A model generated the notes under the pieces. That model had not been told where the DNA came from and searched no databases. It was given only the letters and a program-made list of their open reading frames with translations. A stretch of 64,000 nucleotides of DNA from Takakia lepidozioides (taxonomy: Eukaryota > Streptophyta > Takakiopsida > Takakiales > Takakiaceae): the NCBI GenBank assembly GCA_030704615.1, contig CM060733.1, forward strand, positions 4,464,001 through 4,528,000, in the 5' to 3' direction. The translations under genes were made by a program, and so were the position numbers. Within the stretch, counting starts at the first letter, position 1; the number at the start of each line of letters is the position of its first letter. Positions 24,585 to 36,639 of this stretch are shown one piece after another.

Positions 24585-24800
24585 CCTGGGCTGCGTGCTG
24601 CTACATTAGAACTAACCCGATTTTAATGTTAGTTATACAGAAAAAAAAGATTCTAGATTGCGGGGCCTACCATGACATGGGCGTCGTCGCGGTGACCGCG
24701 CGGATTTGAGGCGCCAAACTAGGGGGGCGCGGCTACGGGTGGGCGGTGGGCTACGTACACTTACCGGGCCCGAGCGCATTCAACTCCCGGGCCCCTTCTA
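24585..24800 (+). repeat. GC-rich block, copy 1 (matches 28070-28235)
   Basis: It contains GCTGCGTGCTGCTACATTAG, AACTAACCCGA, GGCGTCGTCGCGGTGACCG and CTTACCGGGCC. The same motifs in the same order and orientation recur at 28070-28235, with small insertions and deletions. It lies directly upstream of the orphan GST exon. Confidence 0.8.
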
Positions 24801-24829
24801 TTACTTGCCTACGTAGACGATAAGAGACG

Positions 24830-25485
24830 AGCTGGAAACGTACCCGCTTTGCTTTGCTTTGCTTTGCTTCCTTGTGCCCGCCATAGCCCGCTGCCACCAT
24901 GACGATCAAGGTCTATGGCTTGTATCCATCCCCTCCCACTGCTCAGGTGCTTGTCACTCTCTTGGAGAATGAAGTCGAGTATGAGTTCGTGGTCGTGAAC
25001 GTGCCTGCTGGAGCTCATAAAGCGCTCGAGTATATGGCTCTGCAGGTCTGTATCGTGTCTTTCAACACAATTGCGACACTTTCCGAGCTTTCTCTGATTA
25101 TTAGTGTCTCCTTTCTCTTTGTAAGGATGCAGAACTCAGGAAAAAAGGAGGCCAAAACGAAATGTAGAGAGTGCAAGTCAAAGCTAAGTTAGTCAGGATG
25201 AATCGCAAGTATCACATTGTGGCCGTCTTTGCACTCGCTAGTTACATGTGGTTCTTCCAAGATTTCTAGCTCGGTCTGAATCTCATACTACCCTTTCTGG
25301 CGCACTTTGCATATGGAATTAGTATTTGGAATGTGAACTGAATTCTTCCCAGATGCGGAAGAGTGGTCGTTAGGACGTCTCCAGTACTAGCAACAGCGGA
25401 ATGTTGTAGACTTTATGCACTTTATTCTATGTTTCCTACGTTCTTTGCAGTTGGACAGTCAGCTCCTGAAACCGTTCACTGTGCA
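24830..25485 (+). pseudogene. Orphan GST exon 1 with promoter and intron 1
   Basis: A 49-codon exon (24899-25045, ATG in a CCACCATGACG context) ends in CTGCAG|GTCTG. It encodes a phi-class GST start (KVYGLYPSPPTAQVLVTLLE). The GCTTTGCTTTGC repeat upstream and the intron downstream (to about 25480) match, inverted, the intact GST gene at 38010-38700. About 50 bases of that intron near 25130 are missing. Exons 2 and 3 are absent, because the sequence stops at a Copia LTR (25492). Ser11 of the active site is kept, but the following Ser is Pro and Arg17 is Gln. It cannot make a full GST. Confidence 0.9.
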
Positions 25486-25491
25486 ATAGCA

Positions 25492-25798
25492 TGTTAGAAT
25501 TGAGCAAGAACATGAACAAGAACTAAAGTCTTAGACTAAAGCTAAAACTAAAGCTCTCCTCCCAACCATAGAAGCCACCATCATACTCTTACACTTAGAC
25601 TAGTGGCTTCACCCCCGAGCTTGTACAAGAAGGTCTCTAGAAAGTCCTACTTGGTCACTTCTAATTCCACTATGGTGACCATCCATCTTCTAGCCATTCA
25701 CCTTCCAAAGGTGAGTTAAACAAGATAGTTTCTTAGACTTCTAATCCTTTGGCCTTCAAGACTCTTAGTCTTCTAGATATGTTTAATTACTTCCAACA
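25492..25798 (-). mobile_element. Copia 3' LTR (inverted half)
   Basis: On the minus strand it begins TGTTGGAAG and ends CTAACA. It is preceded by the purine-rich TTGAGTGGGAG (25799-25810), which serves as polypurine tract. It pairs with the LTR at 23397-23700 in opposite orientation and abuts GST intron sequence at 25491. Confidence 0.88.
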
Positions 25799-25819
25799 CT
25801 CCCACTCAATTGAACCATA

Positions 25820-28069
25820 TCATTGAGCTACTTCGTTTGTCTTTGGAGAAGAGACACCAAGTAAGGCTAAACACTTCATGTGTTTTGTTTGTGGTAGACT
25901 CTTCGTCAAAACATCCGCAACCATATCTCCTGTAGCACAATAGATCATCTTGATCTCTCCCTTGCATACAACTTCCCGTATGTAGTGATGTTGCACTTCA
26001 ATGTGCTTCGTCCTTGAATGATACTTCGGATTCCGACTTAATGCAATCACACTTTGATTGTCACAATAAAGAGTCGTAGGTAGTGATTGGAGATAATCCA
26101 AATCTCCAAACAACTTCCGTAACCAAATAACTTCCTTTGCTGCTTGTGTAATGGACATGTATTCAGCTTCTGTTGATGACAACGTTGTTGCAACTTGTCG
26201 TTTGCTAGACCAAGATATAGCTTCACCTACTAGGAGAAAACAATGGCCTGAAGTTGATTTCTACTATCAACGTCTCCTGCCTAGTCAGCATCAGCAAACC
26301 CCAACAAACTTGGATCTTCCACTTTCTTGTAGAGTAGACCAGAGGTTGATGTTCCTCTTAGATATCGAAATATCATCTTCATTGCTTTCCAATGGGTTTG
26401 TCCGGGATTTGAAAGAAATTGTGAGACCACTCCCACTGAATGTGCAATGTCTGGCCTAGTACAAACCATGCAATACATCAAACTGCCGACTGCGCTTTGA
26501 TAAGGAGTTTTCCTCATATCTTCTTGCTCTTCTTGAGTCTTAGGTGCCATATCCTTCGTAAGTTTCAAACCAACTTCGAGAGGAGTTGATGTTGGCTTAC
26601 TCATCTCCAACTTAAACTTTTGTAGAATTGTCTCAATGTATTGTCATTGATGCATGAATACTGTATGGTTCACTCGATCTCTGCTGATTTGAACACCAAG
26701 ACAAAACCGAATCTCACCCATGTCAGTCATGGCAAACTCAGCACTCAACAGTGCTTTGGTTTCTGGCAACAACCTTTGATGATCGTTGGTGACAATGATT
26801 ATGTCATCCACATATAGAGCTATGACCACAAATTGCTCTCCCATCTTTTTCACATAGATGTTTGTGTCAGGCATGGTTCACTCAAATCTTGTCTTTAAGA
26901 GGTAAGCATCGATCCTAGCATACCAAGCTCGAGGACTTTGTTTGAGTCCATACAAACTCTTTTGCAGCTTACACACAATATCACTTCCTCCTTGTATAAA
27001 CCCTTCAGGTTGTCTCATGTAGATCTCTTCTTGTAGTTCTCCATTCAGAAATGCGGTCTTAACATGCATTTGATGAACTTCGTGATCATGTTGAGCTGCA
27101 AGAGCTAACAACACTCTGATAGAAGAAATCTCCACCACTGGTGAGAAAGTTTCATTGTAATCCACTCCTTGAATTTGTACATAGCCTTTAGCTACAAGAC
27201 GAGTTTTGTACCGGTAAATAGATCCATCAGCTTTGTACTTCAATTTGAAGATCCACTTGCAACGAATGACTCTTCGTCCTAAAGGCAACCTAGTGAGTGT
27301 CCATGCTTTGTTTTGCATCAATGAATCCAACTCTGAGTTGATTGCTTCTTCCCATTGTAGTTTGTTTGGAGAGCGCATCGCTTCCTCATATGTAGCAGGT
27401 TCAACCACTTGTGATGTTTCTTCCATAGCTTCAATGGCACTCATAGATGTAATCAGCCTACTAGGAGTTTTTTCTTTCCTGCTGAGATCTCCTTAGAATT
27501 GACACATCTTCAACTTCATCTCTAGAGTCCATATCAACAAGTGGTTCACCAACTTCGATTCCTTGATCAACTCCATCAAGTTGAACACCTCCATCATTTG
27601 CTTCAGCCATCTCTTGTATTGGCTCATCATAAGACTCCTCTTGGAAATGGTGTAATGGCTATAAGTTCATTCCCATATCATCTTCTCCCACTACCAAAGA
27701 GGGTATGAAGCCTTCATCAAACACTACGTCCCTACTGTGTTTGACAGCCTTAGTTGTCTCATTGAACAACTTATATCCCTTCACACCTTCTGCGTAGCTA
27801 ATGAAGATGCATCCTTCTGATTTGGAGTCAAGTTTCCTTCGCTTCTGAGTAGGGATATGGACATATGCATGACATCCAAAAATCCTACAATGAGCCACAC
27901 TAGGCTTCTGACCACTCCATACCTCTGATTTGGTAGGTATTCTGTTGTGAAGATATGCTGCAGTGCCAACAGCTTCTGCCCAAAAATGATTTGAAAGATT
28001 CATTTCTTTCAACATACTCCTTGCAGATTCTTGTAGTGATCTATTCATCCGCTCAGCTACACCATTGAG
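25820..28069 (-). pseudogene. Ty1/copia pol: integrase C-part, RT and RNase H
   Basis: Read on the minus strand, the fragment starts at NGVAERMNRSL, the integrase core motif with the third catalytic acid. The integrase C-terminal region follows (WAEAVGTAAYLHNRIPTK). RT comes next, with WEEAINSELDSL, RLVAKGYVQIQGVDYNETF, LYGLKQSPRAWY and YVDDIII. RNase H follows, with GFADAD, SSTEAEYMS, YCDNQSVI and RTKHIEV. Stops at about 26876 and 26640 and a frameshift near 26280 break the frame. The integrase zinc finger and first two catalytic acids are lost where the sequence joins the GC-rich block at 28070. The copy cannot move on its own. Confidence 0.92.
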
Positions 28070-28235
28070 GCTGCGTGCTGGTACATTAGAACTAACCCGA
28101 CATGACATAGGCGTCGTCGCGGTGACCGCGCGGATCTGAGGCGCCAGACGCGGCTGTGGGTGCCGCGGGTGGGCGGCGGGCCACGTACGCTTACCGGGCC
28201 GGGCGCCTTCTATTACCCGGGCCCCTTGACAGAAT
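28070..28235 (+). repeat. GC-rich block, copy 2 (matches 24585-24800)
   Basis: It carries the same ordered motifs as the first copy (TACATTAGAACTAACCCGA, GGCGTCGTCGCGGTGACCG, CTTACCGGGCCG). It lies exactly at the point where Copia integrase is cut, so it marks a rearrangement junction. Confidence 0.8.
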
Positions 28236-28463
28236 CGTCCATTTTCGTACATAAATCCATTTATATCATCCATATTTGGAAAATGCATCCACAATTCATT
28301 TTCATTTGGAGAAATTTGGCGATTTCATCCATGAAAAAACAGGGAATTTGCGACAGACAATCCCCCCCCCCCCCCCTTTTTGTTTTGGAGGGGCGAAAAT
28401 TCGCCTCATGAAGCTCTTGATCAATCAAACAGTCTGCCTACGGATGTTTCCAAGCTGTCTGTT

Positions 28464-28825
28464 TTGCAGGTGACAGGCCTAGGTCAAATGATGAAGATCT
28501 GGATGAGGTCACTACAGTGTTGAGACAACTTTCCTTGGTCTCTCAGAATACTATTTCCTTTGTTTTACCTAATATGGATGCCCAAGAAATTATCCATTAT
28601 GAGGTTGAGTTTGATCTTAACAACCCTTATGAAGTTACCAAGGATAGTCTGTTTGAGTTGGTGGGTTCTGAAGGCTTTGCATACCGTCGAGTTGATCGGG
28701 ATGACAAGGAAGAACACATCTGCATCGGGATGACAAGGAAGAACACACACCTGCATCGGGATGACAAGGAAGAACACACTCCTGCATCGGGATGACGAGG
28801 AAGAACACACACCTGCTGCTGAACT
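28464..28825 (+). CDS. Hypothetical exon-like ORF with a tandem repeat end
   Basis: An open frame from a TTTTGCAG site at about 28468 reads SNDEDLDEVTTVLRQLSLV, NTISFVLPNMDAQEIIHY and DSLFELVGSEGFAYRRVD. It then enters four tandem copies of a 31-32 base unit (CATCGGGATGACAAGGAAGA..) at about 28690-28815 and stops. I do not recognise the protein. It may be a transposon or gene fragment. A 15-base poly-C run lies upstream at 28362-28376. Confidence 0.3.
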
Positions 28826-29396
28826 TCCAGCCTTGACTAGGTTGTTAAGTGGCACCAATCTAGTGTACATGCAAACCAAAGTACGTTCCCCTAGCAAGCA
28901 GCATTCAAGGATGCCAAAATGGCCATAGCTACATTTTTCTCAATATTTGCAACAAAGCCTTATGACAACTGAAAACTATTTTAGCCATGAAACACCTAGA
29001 GAAAGAACTCAATGATATGCATCTTAGAGATACTCATCAGACCACAATCGATTCGTGTTTCCTTCCCATAATTGAATGACTCCATATATTACACTTTATT
29101 TCATAGATTTTACACAATCTGTAGATGTTAATGTGCTACAGTTAACCCCTTCCTAACCTGTTAATGTGTTAACCATCTCTGACTGTTATATTTCTTCTAC
29201 TCCCAACTGTTAACAATTATCCAGGGCAGACTAGATCCCTTGGTCAATGTTAATTTTCCAACGTCTTGGGGTGCTCGGGTGCTTAGGTTCTGGGACCAAA
29301 GTTAAGAAGTGAAGACCAAAGGGAAAAAAAGGTTGGCGCCTTCCGAAGGAAGCGTCAATTATGGTGTCTCTTCATCATCTGGAGGGACTTTTGGTG
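28826..29396. other. No gene seen
   Basis: AT-rich sequence without a coding trace. Its right part is the 3' flank of the minus-strand GDSL esterase gene. Confidence 0.4.
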
Positions 29397-31927
29397 TCAA
29401 GACAAATATGTGCAGGGAAGTGTTCTGTTGAAGACTGGCAGCAAGAATCTGGGCTCAAAATGCTTACCACTCACAAAGGCATTGGCTACCTGGCCAGCAA
29501 ATGCATCCGTAGGGTGAACATTATCCCAGAGCATATAGCTGGATCGGTCATCACAGAACGTCGCAGTCACAAACACTCCATCCAAATAGCCTCCAAATGC
29601 ACAACTTATGTCTGGATTGCTGTTATATTTGCCACCTCCATAACCACAGCATGCTCTTTTCACATACTTGAGTCCTGCAGAGACAGCACTTCATTTATCA
29701 TTATCTGATAGAAGGTCAAGAGTAAACCCTGTTGAAAAGCACTAGCATCTTCACAAGGACTGCAGAGAAAAGAAACAGTGAAACAAACAACTTTATTGCG
29801 TCTGCCTGAGGCTATAGAACCCAAGCAGAGAGCAGTAGGAAGCAGTTTGGAAAGAAGCACAGAGACCGATAGGAAGGCCTTCATGCCGTCCACGAAACAA
29901 GAGAATGAAAGAAAGGGAAAGGACATTTGGAGCACATTGCAAGGAAAGACAGAATATAGAGGGAGGGATAGAAGAGCTTGTTGACATCTCTGAGGATAGG
30001 TGTTAAGGCGGTAAGCAAAGGCAACAAACCATATCTAGCTGGGTTGCGAATGGCATCCATGTATATAGTGTGTAGGTCAAAAATGATGAGGTTGGCTGAT
30101 GGCAGCTCAGTGCGAAGCCTTGCCATCATCACCTTAAGCTGTGTGTTATGAAGAGAAATGATCTGGTTCAAGGAAGCCAGACACCCGTCCTCATCCAGTT
30201 GGTCTGGTGTATGTGCTTCTCTTGCCAATGATTGTGGAAGACACCCGCCCGGAAAAGCATTCATTGTTATGATTGTCATTGCTCCTTCATCATATAGCAT
30301 CTAAGCATGTCAACCCACAAACATGCACTTAAGAACGCCAAAAAACAGAGGGAGAGGATAAAGAGCAAGTTTAAGTCCATCTTCTCAGCAAAATAGCCTA
30401 CTCTCAGACAAAATGTAGCCCGTCTCCTCCTGCAATTTCAAGGCACAAAATACAAATAGCAGAAACCCAGAGAAAAAATGGTAATGAGTTCAACGTTTGG
30501 AAAACATGTATTACAGAGTACCACACTGTATATTCTCTGTATGTCTATCAGGCATTGGTGGACTGGACAGACTCATGAATAGATCCCACAGTCAAACGAC
30601 TACATGGGTTGGGTTAGGATCTCAACGGCGGTTTGACACTCAGGACATTTTAATAGTGGCAACATCTGCAAAAGCCATTGTGCTCGCAGGTAAGGCCTTG
30701 GAAAGGTTCAGCAGCAATGACTTCCAACTTTCTCTTGCAAGAAGATTTCGGTGCCCCTGTACCTAACATAACAGAAGAAGACTGTTCAGACTCACATACC
30801 TTAATGGCTGTCTCAATTTGGTGGATCACTCCAGAAACGAAGTTGAGAGCAGGCACGGAGTAATCATACTGAATGTAGTCATTGTTGGCGATCTCAAAGA
30901 TATAGATGCCTTCGGCGAAATCCATGGGTTTTGGCAGATGCAAATGCTCGCCTTCACACAAACACCCAACTCTCCTTCAATCACCTACTGTAGAAAATCA
31001 CAAGGAATTAGGCAGAAATCTGAGTCCTATAGCAGTAATGCACCGCACCTCAATTAAGCATTCGTACAAACCTGCTGGTTCTCTGGAAACAACGGAAATA
31101 ATTCACGGACGTGATATCCAGAATCCAGCTTCCCTCCAGAATTCGCTGTGGCAATCGCGAGACTTTTGAGCACACGGAACTGTGAAATTTGCACGAGTAG
31201 TGAGAACAAGCCAGAGCTGCGGGATCCATCTCCTGACCACGTTTTGTTTGCGGCCGTCGCGCCGGCGGAGGCGAATTTAGTGCCCGCATCTCTCAAATAT
31301 GGCTTCGTTAGCCCTTGCCCCAAAGCTTCAGCTGCATTTCTCAATTTAGCCCACATAACTAAGAAGTTCCTCTGGTGGAGAAGTGGACCCTTCATATCCA
31401 GAGCCTCCTACACAAAAGGCGAATGTTATCTTACACATATGTTCATTACCATCTCTAAAGTATGTATGCCCCGGCTGATCGGACTCATTTAGCTCTGTCG
31501 ACCACTTCCTGCCCGCCATCTACCTTGACGACAACACGCCGACCACTCGGAGTCACAAGCACAAGAGATCAAATTTTACTCGTATTGGACAACTTCAACC
31601 TCTTGAAGATAAAAGCTGCGATCTTCTAGAAATTAATCAGCACTCACAGATATGATCGATGATAAGGCGTCCGTTGCTGTAGCGGTGCCCGGGGCCATGA
31701 GGATAGTCCAATCCATAGGGGCGAAACTCTGATGATGAACGCAAAGGCATAGCCACTGCATTTTCCCCGACGTCCATCAACGAAGCCCCGAACACAAACA
31801 GCACTGGGGAGCACGCGCCTTCGTCCTTCGCAATTGCCTGAGACCACACTCCCTCCACAGACAACAGTACCCATCCTGCATACAGAGCTGCACCCACCCT
31901 AACCATGCATCCACTTTGCAGCTTCAT
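29397..31927 (-). CDS. GDSL esterase/lipase, 5 exons
   Basis: Exons 31927-31648, 31331-31072, 30946-30800, 30300-30030 and 29674-29397 keep phase and sum to 1236 bases, giving 411 aa. A hydrophobic signal peptide (residues about 8-30) points to secretion. Block I reads FVFGASLMDVGENA: the catalytic Ser is kept, but the Asp of GDSL is Ala. YSNGRLIIDHI follows, then FASAGATAAN (block II), IYIFEIANNDYI (block III, ND kept, Gly to Ala) and FPGGCLPQSL. The C-terminal part has RACCGYGGGKYN and WDNVHPTDAF (block V, catalytic Asp and His kept). The order and length fit plant GDSL lipases acting on cell-wall or cutin-like esters. The substrate is unknown. Exon 3's acceptor (GCGAG|CAT) is the least certain junction. 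Confidence 0.93.
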
Positions 31928-32395
31928 GAGGATTGCTGGCTCTTCAAAATACTCACAGGCCAGTGTGGTGGCTTGTATGTTGCCACTTCACTCGAAATTC
32001 TCTCTTCACTGCCTCACGCAAGCAGCATGTCGCAGCCTTCTCAATGCACGGGCTAGACAGTGACACGACAGAGAATACGTCTCAGGGACTTACGTATACA
32101 AACTCCCGACCTAGTGTGTATGTATGTACAACAGTGTTGTGAGGTGATGATGAAACAATGTACGACTTTATTTACAACATGTACAATGGGTGAACGTGCC
32201 TAGGAGGGGGGGGGAAACAAGAGAAGAAAACAAAAAGCTATAGTAAGCTACTCAGCTAGAGAAAAAAACAAAAAACAAAAGCTAATAGTAACACTACTCA
32301 ACCAGCGGACGAAAAACAAGAAGCTTATAGTAAACTACTCAAGCAGAGCGACCCTCCACCCTGAGGAGATCAGGCAAGGAGATAGGCAAAAAGTG
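31928..32395. other. Upstream of the GDSL gene; no other gene seen
   Basis: It should hold the promoter of the minus-strand GDSL esterase. A short A-rich repeat (AAAAACAAAAAGCTA, ACTACTCAAGCAG) lies at 32225-32345. Confidence 0.4.
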
Positions 32396-32495
32396 TCAGG
32401 GGCAGGAGGCGGGAGAAGACAAGACGAGGATGACGCGGAGCTAAAGTCACATTAAGGCCTGATGCAAACATAAAGCGAGGGGGGGGGGGGGGGGT

Positions 32496-32532
<37 letters not shown>

Positions 32533-32622
32533 GAGGCGGGAGAAGACAAGACGAGGATGACGCGGAGCTAAAGTCACATTAAGGCCTGATGCAAACATAA
32601 AGCGAGGGGGGGGGGGGGGGGT

Positions 32623-32655
<33 letters not shown>

Positions 32656-32660
32656 AAGAA
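32396..32660. repeat. 127-bp tandem duplication with long poly-G runs
   Basis: Two copies of a unit starting GGCAGGAGGCGGGAG and ending in poly-G follow each other with a period of 127 bases. In both, 16 G are followed by one T and then 32-34 G. Poly-G this long is easily mis-assembled, so the second copy could be an artefact. Confidence 0.8.
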
Positions 32661-33141
32661 AGTGTCGGTGGTGGGGTGGACGATCGCTGTAGTCACGCTC
32701 CTTGGCCTGGGCTGCTACAGTGGCTACCGTGCCTGGTGTGGTAGCTGCGCGAGATAGCAGATCCGCTCAAGTGGGTTCAACGACAACGACATCTGCTAAG
32801 GTACGCAAACCATCTCTAGATAGAACGATGTCAACACGGCGGTGTGTAGAGTGCGGACGTGAGCGTGGGTCGTAGATGTGGTTGCTCACGCAGTACATGA
32901 TACCCTGCCTCCCGAGCAATAGATGTCACCGCATCGCGAACCATATCATGAGACGCAATGCGCTCACACCACCACATGGACAGCGGAGGAGATGGATGGC
33001 AAGGTCATCGATGGGCTGAAGACAGACGAAACGCTGAAGACCCAATGCCAAAGGATGAGGCAAACCGAGTCGAAGGCGGAGCGAAGTAGTGAAGTGAAAA
33101 TAGGGGAGAGAGGCGAAAATGTGCGATAGTGGGTCGTGCTG

Positions 33142-34590
33142 TCAACCATGCCCCTGCTCCGGGTCCTGCGCATGATAGAAGTCGAGCTCGATGCAACTTA
33201 GAAGAAGCACTTGAGAGCATGCCGGAAAAGGAATGACGGTGCAAGCGTTCAGAAATGGACTCCTGAAGATGGTCGAGCCTTGAGCAACCAACTGCTCAAA
33301 ATGGTGGTAGACATGCTCGCGCCGCGCCGGGAAGAGAGATCTCGTGTAGAGCGGAGGAGATGCTGCTGAAGGGTAAAAATGCCACCTGTCGACATGTGCA
33401 ACGGCGTTCATAAGGATGGGACGATGGTCACAGAGAATCGTGATGACGAAGAGAGAGGGCTGGCGCCACCAATGCCCAACTGCCGAGGAAAGCTGACGGG
33501 GTAGGGTAGTGACAGTGGACAAAGACCCACACGACCGAAAGAGACGGGCAAGGTGGCTTGCTTGCTGTCGTGGCAAAAGTCCCTGAGCACCCTCCAGAGC
33601 TCCTGGTCCTAACAATCTCCCGAAGATAATCATCATGGTAGTATCAAACCCAGATAAGAGGGTGTAGGAAATCTAGGCTGGAAGTGTGGATGGAACAGTG
33701 CGCAAGAGATATGAGGACACTGAATGAAACATTTGGTCAGATTCCATATGCTATATGTACATCTCCGAGCCTATGAAGGAGATCGGCGTGGGTTGCATCC
33801 TGGTGGAGTGCATCTTCCAAGAAGGACGTTGCGAACTGGGTGGTGCCAAAAGGGACTCCCAAGATTCTGATGCCATTGGGCGGAGCAATGAAGTGAGCAG
33901 GGAGGACAAAATCTGCAGGGAGACCGGACGGAGACCACACCGCACATTTGCGAGGTTGCACTGAAAGGCCCACGGCAGAGAGTTGGGTGACAAAATGATA
34001 GTAAGCTGATGAAAGTACCTGTGAGGCAGGGCCTACAATGTGCGTGTCATCTGCCACCGACAGAAAAAGACAAGATGAGTGAACTTGTGCAGAAGCTGTG
34101 AGGGCGCGGACATGAGCCATGGCAAACAAAGGTCCTCCTAAAGGGTCGTCTTGGCGGGTCACAACCTCAGACTGAATGATGGAGCACTCACCTAGGCGAG
34201 AATGATGACTGTAGTATATGGGAGTGGTGGATGCATAGAATAATCGAACAAACGGAATGAGCTGGTGGAAATCTCCTCCGGCTAAACGGAGCTCCTGAAA
34301 GATAGCCGCTCGTGACACAGTGTTGAAAGCGTTGGTGACGTCGACTTGGACAACGACCCAATCCGGATGAAGATCAAGAGCTGCACGAATCCCTGAACCA
34401 CCGCCTCGCAACCGCCTGGAGTGGCGACCCCGAACTGGTGCGGAAAGAGGTGTCCGGAAAAGACATCTCGAAACTGAAGACAAAGTGAGCGGCTGACAAG
34501 GCGGTAAAGAACCTCTCCAACTGTACTCTCTGATCTTAATGGTGTGAGAGGTCCAGATGATTCCCCTATGTCTATTCCTCTCTCCAAAGA
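33142..34590 (-). pseudogene. Non-LTR reverse transcriptase remnant
   Basis: On the minus strand the trace reads VGEVLYRLVSR and HQFGVATPGGCEAVVQG, then, after a frameshift near 34380, WVVVQVDVTNAFNTVSRA (motif A). It continues with QDDPLGGPLFAMAHVRAL (motif B region), VADDTHIVGPA (motif C, ADD) and NGIRILGVPFG (motif E region), and ends in a weaker C-terminal stretch to 33142. This RT type differs from the plant L1-like LINE at the right edge of the window. Frameshifts show it is inactive. No endonuclease is visible. Confidence 0.8.
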
Positions 34591-36088
34591 TATGGATAAT
34601 TAGCTTTCAGATAGCTTTCTCTTTTTGCTGAATATTCTGGCGTCTAGCTTCTTTTTCATCACTCATGTCCCATGTCTTTCATTTCTTTAATGTGGCAATA
34701 ACCAAACTCTCTTCTGTAATATCTCTCGTATATGCCTGGGTTTTTTCAAGCTTCAATGCACCCTTGGCTATATACTATAAGTCTCCGTTACCATATAACC
34801 ATATGGCAAACAAGTCTGGAAAGCTCTGTTCTTGGTGTGAGTTTGATCCACAAAATATCCTTTGGAACCAATTCTTTTTACCAGTACAAGCTCTTCATGC
34901 CATATGAGTTAAACATTCATTCTTTCCTCCCAGCCTTCAAACTCTACTCGCTTAATGGATAGCAATGCTATCACATAAATCAGTGTTGGTAACCAACGTG
35001 CTCTTCCTCTACAGGCCACCTGATAAATCTTTATCACTCATTTCTCCAGACCCCACTCAGGGTCACATCATGCACTCTCTTAAGAATATGTTTTCTTTAC
35101 AACCGTCTGGCAATTCCAAGAACCTCTGAAAGAATCGTTTGGACAATCTTTCCTTCTCAGTTTCACAAGGAATTTGATTCACATCAAATCTTTAATTCTC
35201 CAACCACTTGGACTCTGGTGCGCATCAGGAACATGTGAGCTAGGGTAGGGGGTAGGGGTACGTGGCGTTGGGGTCTTCCAAGAGGAGCAAGTCTTCCAAT
35301 AGGAGCAGTTGCGGCGGCTGTGCTCAGCACCTCTCGTTGCTTCTGGGGAACGAACTGCCAGGGATGGGGATGGGAGTAGGCAGTAATAGTAAGAGGGAGT
35401 TGTGTAGTGAGGGGTTGTGGTGAGCTGGTGTGTGTGGAGTTGGCGGACGGTGCGGCGTCGGGGATGACGAGTTGGGAGACGAGCCGATCGAGGCCGCCTG
35501 ACCTGCGTGGGGGGCCCACTGTTGCATAGGGCGCCCGCTTGCTCGTTTAGCGCTGCTACCGCTGTCGCTACTGCCAACACCTCCACTAAGTTGGCGGCGC
35601 TGCAGGCCTTGCCGAGGTCTGGCGGCGACGCCGCTCATCGTACTTCTCATGTCCATGCTCGTCAGAATCAAAAAGCCCCATTGTTCACGTGCAAGAATTG
35701 CGTTGTCGAGCGCAGCGTCACGTTCTGGGTTCCTTCTCGCCACTTGGGTCTTTTTGTGGTGGAGAATATAATCCGAATAATATCGAATTAATAGGAAGTA
35801 GAGTAGCCTGATATTTATGAGCATTATTATTATATTACATTTTAAAATTTGGATGTTTTTATTGTCAGAGGCCTCGGCACTATGTCCCAGCCGGGGGGTC
35901 CACCCGGACTTCGTCCAGGCGGACCCATGTACCCAAAGACGAATCGGACGTACTTAAAGGGTCTGTCAGGACTTCGCCTTGGGACGCGGATTAGATGCCT
36001 CAATTGACACAAATGACGACTCTCGTTGAATGGTCATCACTGAAAAGGTGCTTTACATCCGGGGGTCGCTAATTTCATCCGGATCTCG
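34591..36088. other. No gene assigned; low-complexity ORFs
   Basis: 34591-35178 is AT-rich with no coding trace. At 35179-35824 overlapping minus-strand ORFs are rich in Ser, Pro, Thr and His. I read these as composition artefacts. No motif was recognised. Confidence 0.4.
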
Positions 36089-36295
36089 CATATTCACATG
36101 AAATAGAGCATTTCCACGTGGGTGGGGTCACCCCCACACGGCCTTTACTTCTTGTCGGGGTCCACGGTAAGCCCTGCTCATCGCAATCGCAATATTCACC
36201 TCCCATGAAAATATAGAGCATTTTCCACGTGGGTGGGGTCACCCCACCGGCCTTTTAATTCTTGTCGGGGTCCACGGTAAGCCCTGGCTCAGGTG
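36089..36295 (+). repeat. Tandem duplication of about 105 bp
   Basis: Two diverged copies of a unit with CCACGTGGGTGGGGTCACCC, GGCCTTT and CTTGTCGGGGTCCACGGTAA lie at about 36101-36182 and 36206-36292. Each contains a CACGTG E/G-box core. Confidence 0.8.
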
Positions 36296-36639
36296 CGTCG
36301 TCAGATCAGATAGTTTGATTCCTCGTACCGTCATCCTCATTTTGCCAATATTGTTGACAAGTCGACTCTGCTCGACGGATCGTGTTCCAATCCTAAACAG
36401 ACTTTGAAAAATGTATCTGATTAAACTACTACACCATGACACTTATCTCTGCTCAAATAGTGTGCTGTTCTGCCAGTTACTTTCCAACTCACATCAAAAA
36501 CTTCGCAAGCATACCTAGTACAGGGGACTACGTTATGGCATCAATACACAGAGAGCTAATAGCAAAAAATGCAACACACCACCATGGAGATTGCACATAC
36601 AGATCATAAACATGTTAAAGCACGGAGGATCAATAGGGT

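Noticed and set aside
35179-35824. Ser/Pro/His-rich ORF as a real gene
   Set aside because: Low-complexity composition open in several overlapping frames, with no domain.
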